Source of the DNA: Amanita rubescens
Lineage: Eukaryota; Basidiomycota; Agaricomycetes; Agaricales; Amanitaceae
DNA: 64,000 bases
Direction: 5' to 3'
Assembly (NCBI GenBank): GCA_015039365.1
Contig: WION01000003.1
Span: 62,001-126,000 of the forward strand
The notes under the pieces were generated by a model. It was not told the origin of the DNA and made no database searches. It was given only the letters and a program-made list of their open reading frames with translations. Below, piece by piece: positions 47,301 to 57,696 of this stretch; position 1 is the first letter of the stretch, and each line of letters begins with the position of its first letter. A program made the position numbers and the translations under genes.

Positions 47301-47487
47301 CCCTGCTCAGCCAACAGCTACTACTACGTCCAGGACGGTATCAACGATGTATATGATTGGCCTCGGAGCGAGGACTGCGTCTGGTTCTTTTACCTCGTTA
47401 CTCTCACCGCATAGAGCAGTTAGTCCAACGTCAGCAGGGAGTGATGGAAGAGACGGGGACGTGGACCAGTCCGACGACGTTGAATAA
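44348..47487 (+). CDS. Large coiled-coil protein
   Basis: Three exons join in phase: 44348-44431, 44494-45293 and 45348-47487, giving 1007 residues. The first intron has a GC donor (GCATGG). Long heptad-rich segments cover about residues 30-275 (HDRLFILERENDVLRKEIVV, LSLSLRQLSDKLSLTEEALL, RLQREIAQLQNELSISKARL) and 290-450. A less ordered acidic middle follows (about 460-660), then another helical stretch (about 680-840). The C-terminal 160 residues are Ser/Pro rich (SSPSRPSSPAPTF). No enzyme motif or membrane segment is visible. A cytoskeletal or scaffold role is plausible but unproven, and I do not recognise the family. Its 3' end lies tail-to-tail, 163 bp from the first DYAIYT gene. Confidence 0.75.
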
Positions 47488-47650
47488 ACAATCATTAAAA
47501 AACTAGCTATGGATATCGAAAAGGGAGTAGTAAAATATCATCTGATTTATTTTCTACCACTGCGCGTAAAAACGGGAGAGGGAACATGGAAATGGAACGG
47601 CTGGTACTGTCAGACTCTTAAGACTTTATTGGAAGCATATGTCATGGCAA

Positions 47651-48980
47651 TTAATGATATGGAGGCGGTGGCTCATCGGTCAACCCTTGCGCCCAATCTG
47701 ATGAACGCTCCATTTGCAACTGCGAAATTTGTGCCCTAAGCTGACGTATATGTTCGTGTATGGTCTCCATCTCCCGCCCTGATCCCGCTTCGCTAGACGA
47801 TGAGCCAGGCTCCCTCTGTATCGTTTGCCTTGAGGTAAGATTCTGCATTTCTTGTTGCGCAGTCTGGAGACGCACGTCGATCTCCATCTGACGCAATGCC
47901 CTGAGTTCGTCTTGGCCTCGATCCTTCGTGTTGAGTGCCTGCAGTAACTGGTGCTCTCGCCGAACAGGCACCAACAAGGGTGCAGAGCCGCTGGCCAAGT
48001 CATACGAAGTGACCGAGTGGGGATTTTCGTTATTGATGGAGATTTGCCTCATCGCAACCTCGTCGCGGTAGCCATGGAATGGTTGCTGATTGAAGGAGGC
48101 AATGACGGGCTCAATTGGCCGTTTCCTTTTCATTCTCGAACGTCGGAAGAGAATTGCGACTAACATAACGAGCGCCAGGCCCCCAAGAACACAACCGACG
48201 GCGATCCCCACCTCGTTGTTGGATGGTAAATTATGGGCTGCTGTAGATCCTGCAGTGCCAGTGGCGCCAGTGATGCTACTGGTGGATGAAGGTCCTAAAG
48301 TCGACAAGGTAGTGTTATCGGGTTCATCAACCCTAGGTTAATGTTAGAACCGCAGGCGGATAGGGCGGACACAGAATAAACGTACGTGTAAATGGCATAG
48401 TCAAAGTTGAGATACGTGCTGACCGGGTAGTCGTTCGTTGAGATGACCATTTCATGCAAGTCATTGCTTAAACTGCTAGCAGTAAATACGGTAACGTTGT
48501 ACTGCAAATCTTCAGTGTTTTCATTAGGCTGGTGATCGGCGGAGCCTACGAGGACTCCATCGAGGGTGAAATTGCAATTTGTATTGGACACGACGATGGT
48601 TCCGAGCGCGTTTGCGTTTGCGAGAATGAAAAATATCCAAATGGCGACACCTGCAAAAGTAGAGCAGTGATAAATATTTGACTCGGGCAAGGATCGGAAA
48701 TTTTCTAACCTGTAAACGAGAATGTAATGTTCATGTTGTTTATGACCGGATGGTATGTTGCAGCTGTCCATGTTCCGTCAAAGGCCAGGGAGGCGTTCGG
48801 ATTAGTGGCACAGTCAGAGCATTCCACACCATGCCAAGGGCCGTTCGGCTGGTAGACGGGTTTCTGCCCGGTTATGTTGTCGCCATAAGTGTCGTCAATG
48901 GTTCTGTTGACAAGAACTGCCTGTGTCGTGCAGACGAGGAGGAGCGCGAGTAATCCAAGGATGGCTTGTCTAGTGGGCAT
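47651..48980 (-). CDS. DYAIYT-family single-pass surface protein, copy A
   Basis: Three exons (48980-48710, 48650-48386, 48332-47651) give 405 residues. A signal peptide (LGLLALLLVCTTQA) precedes an ectodomain of about 155 residues: VNRTIDDTYGD, CSDC, AFDGTWTAATY, NITFSFTG, WIFFILANAN, NCNFTLDGVLVG and FDYAIYT. A Ser/Thr/Gly linker leads to a membrane helix at about residues 219-240 (VGIAVGCVLGGLALVMLVAI), a basic stop-transfer (RRSRMKRKR), then a Gln/Arg/Leu coiled coil (RALRQMEIDVRLQTAQQEMQ, IRQLRAQISQLQ) and a C-terminal DEPPPPYH, a PPxY motif. Topology is therefore ectodomain out, coiled coil in. Families like this are common in Agaricomycetes but have no known function. This is the first copy of the array and appears intact. 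Confidence 0.85.
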
Positions 48981-49050
48981 GTATCGTAGTCAAAAGCACT
49001 ATGAGTGCCCGGCGATTCTCGGCGCCAAAACGTTACTAGGGGATCTCAAA
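48981..49050 (-). promoter_or_regulatory. 5' flank of DYAIYT copy A
   Basis: About 70 bp separate the ATG from a 221-bp repeat that must form most of the upstream region of this copy. No TATA box is evident. Confidence 0.25.
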
Positions 49051-49271
49051 GTTAGTTGAGGCTTTTGTACGTCAACGCACCTGCCGTAACTTGAAAAGAA
49101 TCCATTCAGGTCGCCGTCAACTAGAATTGAAAATACTGCAACTGCCAAAGATGAGAATGTAGCCACCGTGATATCCGATTCGCCGCCACATTCCAGAGAC
49201 AAGTATCACCTCCAATGTGCTTTATAAATGATGCCGACACAGAAATTCTTATTTGATCCTCACGTAACACG
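49051..49271 (+). repeat. 221-bp direct repeat, first copy
   Basis: Near-identical to 50278-50499; the only difference I see is one extra A in the second copy. The ends form an imperfect inverted repeat: GTTAGTTGAGG at the left and CCTCACGTAAC at the right. Length and ends suggest a MITE-like element, though no clear target-site duplication is visible. It lies directly upstream of DYAIYT copy A. Confidence 0.8.
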
Positions 49272-49984
49272 TAAAGATAGACAATACTACTCTAACTGTA
49301 AGTAGAGTTCCAGCAGTAATATAAAGGTATCTTACCTCAGTCTCGTGTATTCCCGCTACGGTAGTAGTACGACGCTTCTGCTAGTGATCAGGATCACGCA
49401 ATCACTCGTTTTGGCAAGCCTTGGGGCCTTTCCCGTCTTCTCCGCTATTCTGATCGACAATCGGCCGAGTTCCATAACGCGTGAAGTTGAGACTCCCGAA
49501 TGAGATCATAGACCGAGGAATAGACCCTTTTTTCATTTCTACACTTTATAAGACTATCGCTCGTTTCTTAGCGCGTACTCGACATTTCCGAATAACTCAC
49601 ATCTTTAGCTCCTGGAATTATGTGCTCGTGGCCAGGACATAGCGGCACTTGCGTCACTTGTGCGCCCTCAACATATGAAGGCAGAACCAGCACGTGACTA
49701 TGCTCAAACAATGCAAACTTCGTTTGGACTCTGGAGTCTTGGAGAGTCTTGGACACTCGCAGGCATAGAACGGCTCTTCAGACACGGCCATCACCGGCTT
49801 CTCACACGCGTCGGACCTTTAACCTTGTGGTGCGGTTTTTGCTCAGGGCCGAGATGTGATGGAAGCCAATGTTGACATTAAGCTCGTGTTAATGGGAATA
49901 CATATGTGCAAAATTGAGACCTGTGTTGTGGGGTTGGTCAAGATTAGTCCATATATACGAGTTTCGATCAAACATTTAGTTGCT

Positions 49985-50052
49985 GTGTGGCTAAACAGAT
50001 AGTTGCGATGCTTTCTGGACCGTGTGAGTCCCGGGGTTCGATTCTGAACATG
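49985..50052 (+). other. tRNA-like relic (A and B boxes)
   Basis: TGGCTAAACAG resembles a pol III A box and GGTTCGATTCT, about 50 bp further on, matches ten of eleven bases of the B-box consensus. I cannot fold a proper acceptor or T stem, so it is more likely a decayed tRNA or the head of a SINE than a working gene. Confidence 0.3.
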
Positions 50053-50173
50053 CTCATTCTATTTTACGCCCTTGAATTCATCTGCAGCATATAATTTTAA
50101 TTCTTTTGGCTGTCTAACTATAGGAGGCCAGTATATATACGGGAGTATGGCAATGGTTTCTTGCATTTAAAAA

Positions 50174-50246
50174 AGTGGTGGGGAATGGATTTGAACCCTG
50201 AGCCACGCAAAAGTTTTACGCAACGTAACCACTACACTTTACCATA
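50174..50246 (-). other. tRNA-like relic (A and B boxes)
   Basis: On the minus strand GTGTAGTGGTTACG resembles an A box, and GGTTCAAATCC is a good B box. The acceptor arms do not pair and the anticodon loop lacks the usual T before the anticodon. It is probably a decayed tRNA or SINE head. Confidence 0.3.
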
Positions 50247-50277
50247 ATACCAACGAAAGTATTTACCCAATATTCAA

Positions 50278-50499
50278 GTTAGTTGAGGCTTTTGTACGTC
50301 AACGCACCTGCCGTAAACTTGAAAAGAATCCATTCAGGTCGCCGTCAACTAGAATTGAAAATACTGCAACTGCCAAAGATGAGAATGTAGCCACCGTGAT
50401 ATCCGATTCGCCGCCACATTCCAGAGACAAGTATCACCTCCAATGTGCTTTATAAATGATGCCGACACAGAAATTCTTATTTGATCCTCACGTAACACG
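50278..50499 (+). repeat. 221-bp direct repeat, second copy
   Basis: Second copy of the element at 49051, in the same orientation about 1.0 kb away. The flanks differ immediately outside the shared sequence, so the boundaries are sharp. A 12-base A-run lies near 50612-50623, outside the repeat. Confidence 0.8.
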
Positions 50500-50782
50500 A
50501 CGACGTGATCCGTATAAGGGGTGGTTCCGAGGCAACAACATTGGTTGTTATCCCGTTCGGCCCAGAGCATGGCGCTTCCCAGAGACGCCTCCGCAACTGA
50601 GGTTCATAGAGCAAAAAAAAAAAACGAAAAAGCGGGGTTGAAGTGAACGTCAAATGCATTTATAATTGAGCCAAAATACAAACACGAAAGGTGTTGTACA
50701 TAGTAGTACGGCGATGTAAAACGTAAGACGTACGTTTGGTTAAAGCATAAATAGGATGATGTGTAAAAATTGTTCGTGACAA
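50500..50782. other. 3' flank of DYAIYT copy B
   Basis: AT-rich, with an A-run at about 50612-50623 on the plus strand. No gene seen. Confidence 0.35.
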
Positions 50783-52216
50783 TCAATCGTATGCAGGTGG
50801 CGGTTCACTGGTCCGATTCGACCGTTGTTCCCAATCCGCCGAGCGGTCCACATGCATATTTTCCATCCGACTGCTGAGTTGACGGATCTGTTCGCGTATG
50901 GTCTCCAATTCGTGGTCCCTTTCTGGTCTTCTAACATCGCTTGATGACGAGCCAGCCCCCAGGCTGCTGTACATCGACTGCAGATCATGCATCTCCAGTT
51001 GTGCGCTCTGGAGACGCTGATGGGCCTCCTGCTGGCGCAGGGGGCGGAGTTCATCCCGACTTTTTGTGCTGGATGTAAACTGGGACGACTGGTATCCTCG
51101 CCGGAAAGGCACAAGCGTTGGGGATTGGCGGGCCACGTCAGATGAAGGTGAGCGGATATGGCCGGATTGATTGTATAATGTTGCGGACCCGGTATTTTCG
51201 TTATAAATAGAGCCTGAGGGGCGGTGGCTATTGATCATGGAGATGTTATCATGGTAGCCCATGGGTTGTTGCCGATCATCAAAGGTAGCAATGCTACCCT
51301 GGGTGAGGACTATAGACTGTGGAATTTTTCTCCGCCCACGCCGGAAGAATATCAACGCCACGACTAACGCAACGAGCGCGAGGCCCCCAAGAACAGAACC
51401 GATGATGATCCCTAGGTTGTTGTTGGACGATGAATGATGGGCTACCGCAGATCCTGGGGCTGCCAGTGCCAGTGGCGCCAAGGATAGCGCTGGTGGATGA
51501 AGATCCTGAAGTCGACGAGGTAGTGCTATCGGGTTCATCAGCCCTGGGTTAATGTTAGAACCATAGGCGGATGGGGCGATTACGGAATAAACGTACGTGT
51601 AAATGGCATAGTCAAAGTTGAGATACACGTTGACCGGGTAGTCGCTCGTCGAGATGACCATTTCATGCGGGGTATTGCTTAAACTGCTGGTACTATATGC
51701 GGTAACATTGTACTGCAAAGCTTCAGTGTTTTCATTAGGTTGGTGATTGTAGGCGCCCACGAGGACACCATCGAGGGTGAAATTGCAATTTGTATTGGAC
51801 GTAATGCCGGTTCCGAGCGTATTTGCGTTAGCAAGAATGAAGAATATCCAGATGGCGACACCTGCAAAGTAGAGCAGTGATGAATATGTATTTGGATCAG
51901 GCAAGGATCGGAAGCCACGGGCATTGAAAGAAAATTTCTAACCTGTAAATGAGAATGTAATGTTTGTGTTATTTAGGCCCGGATTGTATGTTACAGCTGA
52001 CCATGTTCCGTCAAAGGCCAAGGACTGGTTCGGGTTAATGGCACAGCCAGAGCAGCTCGCACCATTCCAAGAGCCGCCGGGCTGGTAGATGGGTACCCGC
52101 CCGGTCGTGGAGTCGCCATTAGTGTCATCGATGGTTCTGTTGACAAGAACCGCCTGTGTCGTGCGGACGAGGAGGAGAAGCGCGAAAAAGCCAAGGATGG
52201 CTCGTCTGATGGGCAT
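50783..52216 (-). CDS. DYAIYT-family surface protein, copy B
   Basis: Same plan as copy A: signal peptide (GFFALLLLVRTTQA), ectodomain (VNRTIDDTNGD, CSGC, AFDGTWSAVTY, NCNFTLDGVLVG, FDYAIYT), membrane helix (LGIIIGSVLGGLALVALVVA), basic RRGRRK, a longer cytoplasmic region and the end SEPPPAYD (PPxY). Exons 52216-51943 and 51861-51597 fit. At the second intron (51596-51544, 53 nt) splicing would put the rest out of frame, because about 7 extra bases near 51460 separate it from copy A. Without splicing the frame stays open to the end. So the copy is frameshifted, misread, or uses intron retention with a changed linker. Confidence 0.75.
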
Positions 52217-53386
52217 GTATCGTAGTCAAAAGTTCTTTATTTGCTAAATGAGCGGCGCCGAAGCGTTACTAGTAACCTAGTAACCGGTGACTGATGGGCT
52301 CGAATTAGTTATATTCCCGATATCAACTGGTGAATATCTGAAGTTTGAACACTACTGGTGGTCTCGAAAGGCAGTAGATACACCCACCAGTGGCCCGGAG
52401 TGACGCGCTGCACGCCGAGTCCAAAGCCCTCTTTTTCGACCATGCGCAGCACCGCCCCCCGAAACTCCTTTCCCCATGTCATTCCAACCCTGACGCACCT
52501 CGAACAAAACCTAAAAAAAGGAATCTTGGGTCTGCCCATCCTTGACGCGCTACCGAAGATTTTTTTTTAATCGCTGCACCCACTCAAGAAATGAATTAAT
52601 GCATGCTCAGAAGTCATATTCTTGACGGAATTAACTAACCATCATCGATGTCATCGCTCCAAATGTCCATGTTGATCGGAGAAGAGCCTTTAGGCTGTTG
52701 TAATAACCAAAAATAGTGAGGGGAGGGCGCGAGTAACCCGATCGGGGATGAGTGCTGCTGCATATGGATGTACGGAAGACCGTAATCTGCGTAATCTTGA
52801 AAGTTATAATATATGCCAGTGCGAGACGCTACGTAGTACAAGCACTCACGAAGGGTTATGCAGCCAGTTTCAGGTCAATCTGAGCGGTGAGTGCAACTAG
52901 CCGCGCGCATGACTTTCTCGATCTCATAAGGAAAGGCCGGGTTCCACTACCAGAAAGCCGGGACTCGGACCGCGATCGGTCACGCTACTGCTCGATGACC
53001 GCCTACATGCTTGGGATATTTCCATAATTTCGAACATAGGAACTTCAGTGAATGATATGATTGTAGCGGGACGAATATTCAAATGGCGCTTAATGCTGCA
53101 TAAAGCTTAAAGAAGCTGTGATGGATAGCCTACAAAGGAACGTACGATGTATATTATGATATACATCAGATTGACAGTATTCGTAACATAGACAGACTTT
53201 CTTGGCCAGCGCCCATACAGACCAGAAGCCCTAGACGAAGGCTGTGCTATTGTCGCAAGTCCGATTGTATAGTATCTGAATGACATTGAAGCCGACATTG
53301 AACGTCCCGCTGGGTGATGAGAATAAACATTGCTCGTCTTGGCGTAGGCCAAGCTTGAACACTCCTTGAGGCATAAACAAAGATGA
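52217..53386. other. Spacer with a tRNA-like relic
   Basis: A minus-strand frame at 52309-52539 (76 codons, GWKEF-like and Trp/Tyr containing) has no recognised family. Around 52921-52995 on the minus strand, GGTCCGAGTCC resembles a B box with an A-box-like stretch upstream, probably another tRNA or SINE relic. Nothing else supportable. Confidence 0.3.
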
Positions 53387-54005
53387 TCATGACGCCGGCG
53401 GTAGTTCATCGGTCGAACCCTGTGCCCAATATGCTCCGTTTGCAACTGCGAGATATGAGTCCTAAGCTGACGTATCCGCTCGCGTATGATCTCCAGCGTT
53501 CCCTTTCTTGCCTTCTTAATAACGGCCTGGAGTGCTGCGGATCATTTGTCGTGATGTGCGGTCTGGAGACGCCGATCAATCTCCATCTGGTGCAAGGCAC
53601 GAAGTTCACCTCGGCGCTTTGGGCTGTGTGCAGGTGGCGGTAGCCGGAACTCTCGCCGAACGGGCACCAGCGGTGCAAATCCGGAGGCCAAGTCAGACGG
53701 AGGAGGTTTGCCCTGGCAGGTGGGGTCCATTGCTCGTCGCAACATCGTCGCAGTAACCCTGGGGTAGTTGCTAATTGAAAAAGAAAACGACGGGCTCGAT
53801 CAGTCGTTTCTATTTCCTCAAGTATTGGAAGAGGCACGACCCCTCCAATAACACATCCGACGACGAGGTATAACGAACGGGCTTCTGCAGATCCTGGTGA
53901 TACCGCCGGACCTAATTCTGTGTATGACTTGGTGGCAACTGCTCGAAACGCGGCACAGCAGGCGTTTAGCAATCCCAATACTGTGACTGATTTGCTTGCA
54001 GGCAT
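53387..54005 (-). pseudogene. DYAIYT-family relic, copy C
   Basis: It begins at an ATG (54005) with a signal-peptide-like start (VTVLGLLNACCAAFRAVATK), then runs straight into the membrane-helix region (LYLVVGCVIGGVVPLPIL), so most of the ectodomain is deleted. The cytoplasmic part is recognisable in shifting frames (LVPVRREF, ELRALHQMEIDRRLQTAH). The last residues read ELPPAS instead of the usual EPPPAY, so the PPxY tyrosine is lost. Clearly decayed. Confidence 0.7.
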
Positions 54006-54350
54006 GTTTCTCCGAATCCTAATGTTTGGCACCGCGGTTCTGCTCACTTCCCGACCCGATGAATATGACAAACAGGAAGCAAAACGGCCGTGAAGCCAAG
54101 CTAGTTCACTTGAGCGCGGAAACTTGAAGAGAAGGTCCAGCACCAGCAGACATTCCATTGTGGGCTTACAACAGTGAATGTACACCTAAGTTCACTGCCG
54201 CAGGCCGCGCTGACCCGAAACAGATTGACGTTGTATGTATGAGAGATAGGTTAGGTTAAGAGCTAGCGAATCTTGGGCATGTGCCAGAAGATCCTCCATT
54301 GATAATGTGAAGCAGTATTATAACCAGTGTATTGGTATAGGTTTCCCGGG
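54006..54350. other. Spacer, no gene seen
   Basis: Between DYAIYT relic C and the PPKAPP copy at 54351. Nothing recognised. Confidence 0.35.
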
Positions 54351-55271
54351 TCAAGGAAGATCGTCAAAATTGAGCGGTAAAGTTGCCGCGGCCTTCAATG
54401 ATTCATTTAGTCTAAATTCTACAACCGAACGGCCTATATTTGACCGCTGGATCAGCGCCCCTTCGGTAGGTTGATGGATGTAACCGTCATAATCTTCGGA
54501 TAAGGCTTTCACCGGCTCGATAATTTTGAGAACGCGCAAGGCCACTAGGTCTTGCTCTGGACGTTTAGGATTTACAAAGGGTTCGAATCGGACTAGCCCA
54601 CTTCCTGCGCGAAAGTTTCGTGAGCTCATATATATTCGAATCCACGACGATAGCTCACCTTCATATGGGATGATGGACTTGTCGGAACGACTGTCCCTAA
54701 GCGGGTTCTTCGCGGAACAACCACCAATCTCATCTTTCGTTGCCGTGTAGAACGCAATCCTGTCGGTGTTGAAACGGAAGACAAAAGGCTGGGTAATGCA
54801 ATATAGGACTGGACGATTCCGTCCGACGTCAACCTTTACTGCGTCGCGTACCACATTTTTTGCAGTGACCCATTTGTCTAGCGTTGCCTGCGTAATGTGA
54901 TTATCGAGCACTAATTGCTCGCCCCATTTGGCGAGGGTGACAAGGTTAGCCAAGGCGTATAGTGAAATTGACCAGGGCGTGAACTTGTCCTTGAGCACCA
55001 AATCCTTGCCGTTGCGAAAATCATCCAGATTACTTGCGCAACGGAAGCGAAGTTCGCCGACGAGCGGGGGGGCCTTGGGAGGTGTGTGGTAGTAGAAGAA
55101 GCCGCGAGTGTTGGGAGGAAAACGGTTCGTCGAGGAGGAGTAGCGTAGGTGCCCAAATCCGCATGGTAGCCTTATGCGGGCGTATAATGAACCTGAAATA
55201 TCAACACAATCTGACGGTTGCAAACGCTTTGAACAGAGTGTTGAAACGATGTATCTCGGATGTGGTGGCAT
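54351..55271 (-). CDS. PPKAPP-family protein
   Basis: Two exons, 55271-54659 and 54604-54351, give 288 residues. The 54-nt intron happens to be open and in phase. Family landmarks: STLCSKRLQPSDCVDISG at the N-terminus, NTRGFFYYHTPPKAPPLVGE, LRFRCASNLDDF, DKFTPWSISLY, VLYCITQPFVFRF, FYTATKDEIGG, then after the intron GSGLVRFEPFVNPKRPEQ, VALRVLKIIEPVK, EDYDGYIHQPTEGAL and the terminal LPLNFDDLP. No signal peptide or membrane helix is visible, so it is probably cytosolic. I recognise no named domain. It is one of at least six copies in the window, on both strands, mostly inside the DYAIYT array. Confidence 0.7.
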   Translation of the reverse strand: MPPHPRYIVSTLCSKRLQPSDCVDISGSLYARIRLPCGFGHLRYSSSTNRFPPNTRGFFYYHTPPKAPPLVGELRFRCASNLDDFRNGKDLVLKDKFTPWSISLYALANLVTLAKWGEQLVLDNHITQATLDKWVTAKNVVRDAVKVDVGRNRPVLYCITQPFVFRFNTDRIAFYTATKDEIGGCSAKNPLRDSRSDKSIIPYEGELSSWIRIYMSSRNFRAGSGLVRFEPFVNPKRPEQDLVALRVLKIIEPVKALSEDYDGYIHQPTEGALIQRSNIGRSVVEFRLNESLKAAATLPLNFDDLP

Positions 55272-55377
55272 GAATTGTGTTGAGTCGGATTGACCTCCAT
55301 TATTTTATTTATTTATTTATTAAGTAATAATTATTCTGATGCAATATGATGATAGAACTACAAAATCTACATTGGCA
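55272..55377. other. Spacer
   Basis: It has a TTTA-type short tandem run near 55301-55322. No gene. Confidence 0.4.
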
Positions 55378-55930
55378 TCAATAAACTATAGTCGCAATGG
55401 TATCCCGGTATTTTTCCCAGTTCTTCAACGCATCTTCAACGATGAAATGTGCAACATCCTTTCTCGAAACCGTATAACCCGAAATCTCTTCGCTACCAAC
55501 CCTATATGGCTTCTTCTTGCCAGCGTGCTCAAGCTTGTCCGCCACACATTCGCCGTCGGTCAACAACGCAGGGCGCACAATAAGCACGTTCGAAAATGAT
55601 CCAAACTTGGATAGACCTTCGCGGATTGCTCAGTCAGATCCCATGATGCCCCCTGCAGGCTCAGGGACTCCCATACAGTGAAATGCCAAGCGCTCGACAC
55701 CAAGTTTATCCTTATGAGGTTGGTCGAGAAGGTAAGAATACACCGGGCGCAGACTGATGAGTTGAAGGAGTGAGACCGAGGGATGTGATGACGATCATTT
55801 TAAGCTGATTGGGGTTTGCCTCGGACGGTTACGCTTCACATCGTCTTTAATCAGTCCATCACCTTTGATGAGACGAGCTTTTCCTGACTTGATGTAGCCT
55901 TGCGGGATGATGACGTCAAGACGAGGTTGC
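55378..55930 (-). pseudogene. NAD(P)-binding (NmrA/SDR-like) protein fragment
   Basis: Two parts of one enzyme family are visible. The upstream part has IPQGYIKSGKARLIKGDGLI (55905-55840). The downstream part has LRPVYSYLLDQPHKDKLGVE, a block ending GGIMGSD, NVLIVRPALLTDGE, PYRVG and SRKDVAHFIVEDALKNWEKY. These resemble fungal NAD(P)-binding Rossmann proteins. The middle and the N-terminal nucleotide-binding loop are absent, and a TGA replaces the expected Trp after GSD. At about 55905 the upstream part joins directly to DYAIYT relic D. It is a truncated, recombined remnant. Confidence 0.65.
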
Positions 55931-56470
55931 ATTATCAGCCCTGTGAGGATAACGTTAGAACTGCGGCCGGATGGCGCCATAACAGAATAAACATACGTGT
56001 AAATGGCATAGCTCGAGCCCGGAAAGTCATTTGTTGAGATGCTGAGTTGTTCAAACTGCTAGCACTGACACGGTAGCATTGTACTCCAAAGCATCAATGC
56101 TTTCATTAGGCTGATGAGAGAAAGTGCCATCAAGCGCAAAGTGTTTATCGGAACGATGATCCCCGACCCATTCCCGTTGTTTAAATGCAGGGATGAAGAT
56201 TACCCAGACGGAAACACCTGTAAAGTCGGCGAAGATTTGAAAAAGATCGGAATACCACACGCACTAACCTGCGAAAGAGAAAGAGATGTCCATGGGCTTG
56301 AATCATTTGTTGCAGCCGCCCATGTTCCGTCAAAGGCTGAGGACTGATCGATGATCGCGAGAGGTGCCACATAATTCCTTGCATAGGGGTTTGAAACGCT
56401 CAACTTCATACCATCCCCCTGGCCAGATCTTAGAAACCCAAGGCGAAGTGCTGGCGTAAATGGAGGCATT
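55931..56470 (-). pseudogene. DYAIYT-family relic, copy D
   Basis: Ectodomain pieces survive: AFDGTWAAAT (about 56340), WVIFI, ALDGTFSHQPNESIDALEYN, and a decayed exon-2 end followed by the family's second intron and acceptor near 55940. Stops and frame shifts interrupt it. The signal peptide, membrane helix and cytoplasmic tail are missing. The sequence after the acceptor is the NAD(P)-binding fragment, not the usual linker exon. Confidence 0.65.
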
Positions 56471-56589
56471 CGTCGCCCATGGCCGTATTCAGACCAGACA
56501 TACTCACTGGTAGAAAGACAGAGACAGTCTCATACCAGTAAGACTATATAAGGGCTCGTAGAATCGTACCTATAGAGTACGAGACCTTC

Positions 56590-57516
56590 ATGCCACGGCT
56601 TCGTTTCGTTTCGACACTGTGCGCAAAGCGTCTGCAAGCATCGGATTGGGTCGACATTTCAGGCCTGTCGCGCGCTCAAGTAACGCTACCGTCAGGAAAG
56701 AGCCGTCTTTGCTACGGTCCCACCACAGGCAAGACTCCTTTCCCTCCCAACACCCGTGGTTTCCTGTACTATCACGTTCCTCCCAAAGCCCCGCCACTCG
56801 CCGGTGAAATCCGCTTCCGCTGCGCAAGTAATGTAGATGATTTTCATTGTGGTCAGGATCTGTTGTCCATGGACAAGTTCACACCCTGGTCGATCGCTCC
56901 ATACAAGTTGACCAGTCGTTCCTCCTATGCCACCTTGCGCGGGCAGTTGATGTTTGATAATCTCATCCCGCCGACGATGCTGGATATGTGGGCTCTAGTG
57001 AGCAAACTATCCCGGAGGGTTAAGGACCGCTCAGGGCGTCCCGTGTTATATTACCTCAAACAGCCTTTTTTCTTTCGTTTCGGCGACGAGCATATCGTGT
57101 TTTACCCAGCAGCAAATCAGAAAATTGGTTTTTGTGTTATGAAAAACCCACTCTTGGACACCCGGATTCATGGTTCTGCTTCCCCGTATAGCGGTAAGTT
57201 ATCGTCTTGGATTCGAATATAGAAGAATAATCAATCCGACGCAGGAAGCGGTTGGGTTCGATTGGAACCGTATATGTGTCCTCGATATCCGAACGACGAT
57301 AGGGTGGCCTTGCGCATCATTAAGATTGTAGAACCGGTACAAGATTTGGTCAAAGACTATGACGGTCATGTCCATCGCCCTACCGAAGGGATGCTGGTTC
57401 AACGGTCAATGCTAGGCAGTCATACTGACCCGCTTGTCACTATCACAACAAGTCTCGATGTACCAATGATGACTCATGCGACCGTCCTACCTGTCAATTT
57501 CGACGATCTTCCGTGA
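56590..57516 (+). CDS. PPKAPP-family protein
   Basis: Exons 56590-57193 and 57245-57516 give 291 residues with clean frames. It carries all family landmarks: STLCAKRLQASDWVDISG, NTRGFLYYHVPPKAPPLAGE, IRFRCASNVDDF, DKFTPWSIAPY, VLYYLKQPFFFRFG, the conserved intron after YSG, GWVRLEPYMCPRYP, RVALRIIKIVEPVQDLVKDY, DGHVHRPTEGML and LPVNFDDLP. It is the best-preserved copy and points opposite to most of its neighbours. Function unknown; no known domain, signal peptide or membrane helix. Confidence 0.75.
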
Positions 57517-57696
57517 TCTAGCGAATATAAGAGTAAGACTTGCTCGTTGGTGGCGATCCGTGTTGTGAGGTAGACTGAGGACTCGGTACTATGGATCTTG
57601 TTGTAGTACAAACAAACAATGTCAATAATAGCCATTTCCGACAGCCTAGGAAGTGGATTTACTTAGCGCTCAGCACCAGGCTTGACTTACACCTTC

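Larger units (their letters stand above)
49272..50277. other. Spacer between the 221-bp repeats
   Basis: No gene seen. It contains two tRNA-like relics listed separately. A 62-codon minus-strand frame at 49568-49756 lacks recognisable motifs. Confidence 0.4.

Noticed and set aside
50174..50246. Functional tRNA gene
   Set aside because: Boxes A and B are present but the acceptor and T stems do not pair and the anticodon loop is abnormal; kept only as a relic.
54605..54658. Reading the PPKAPP copy at 54351 as one uninterrupted 306-codon exon
   Set aside because: The 54-nt stretch is open and in phase but has GT-AG borders and sits at the intron position of the other copies.
57682..57696. Upstream start for the PPKAPP copy at 57682
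   Set aside because: The codon is TTG; the ATG at 57697 matches the position of the start in the sister copies.
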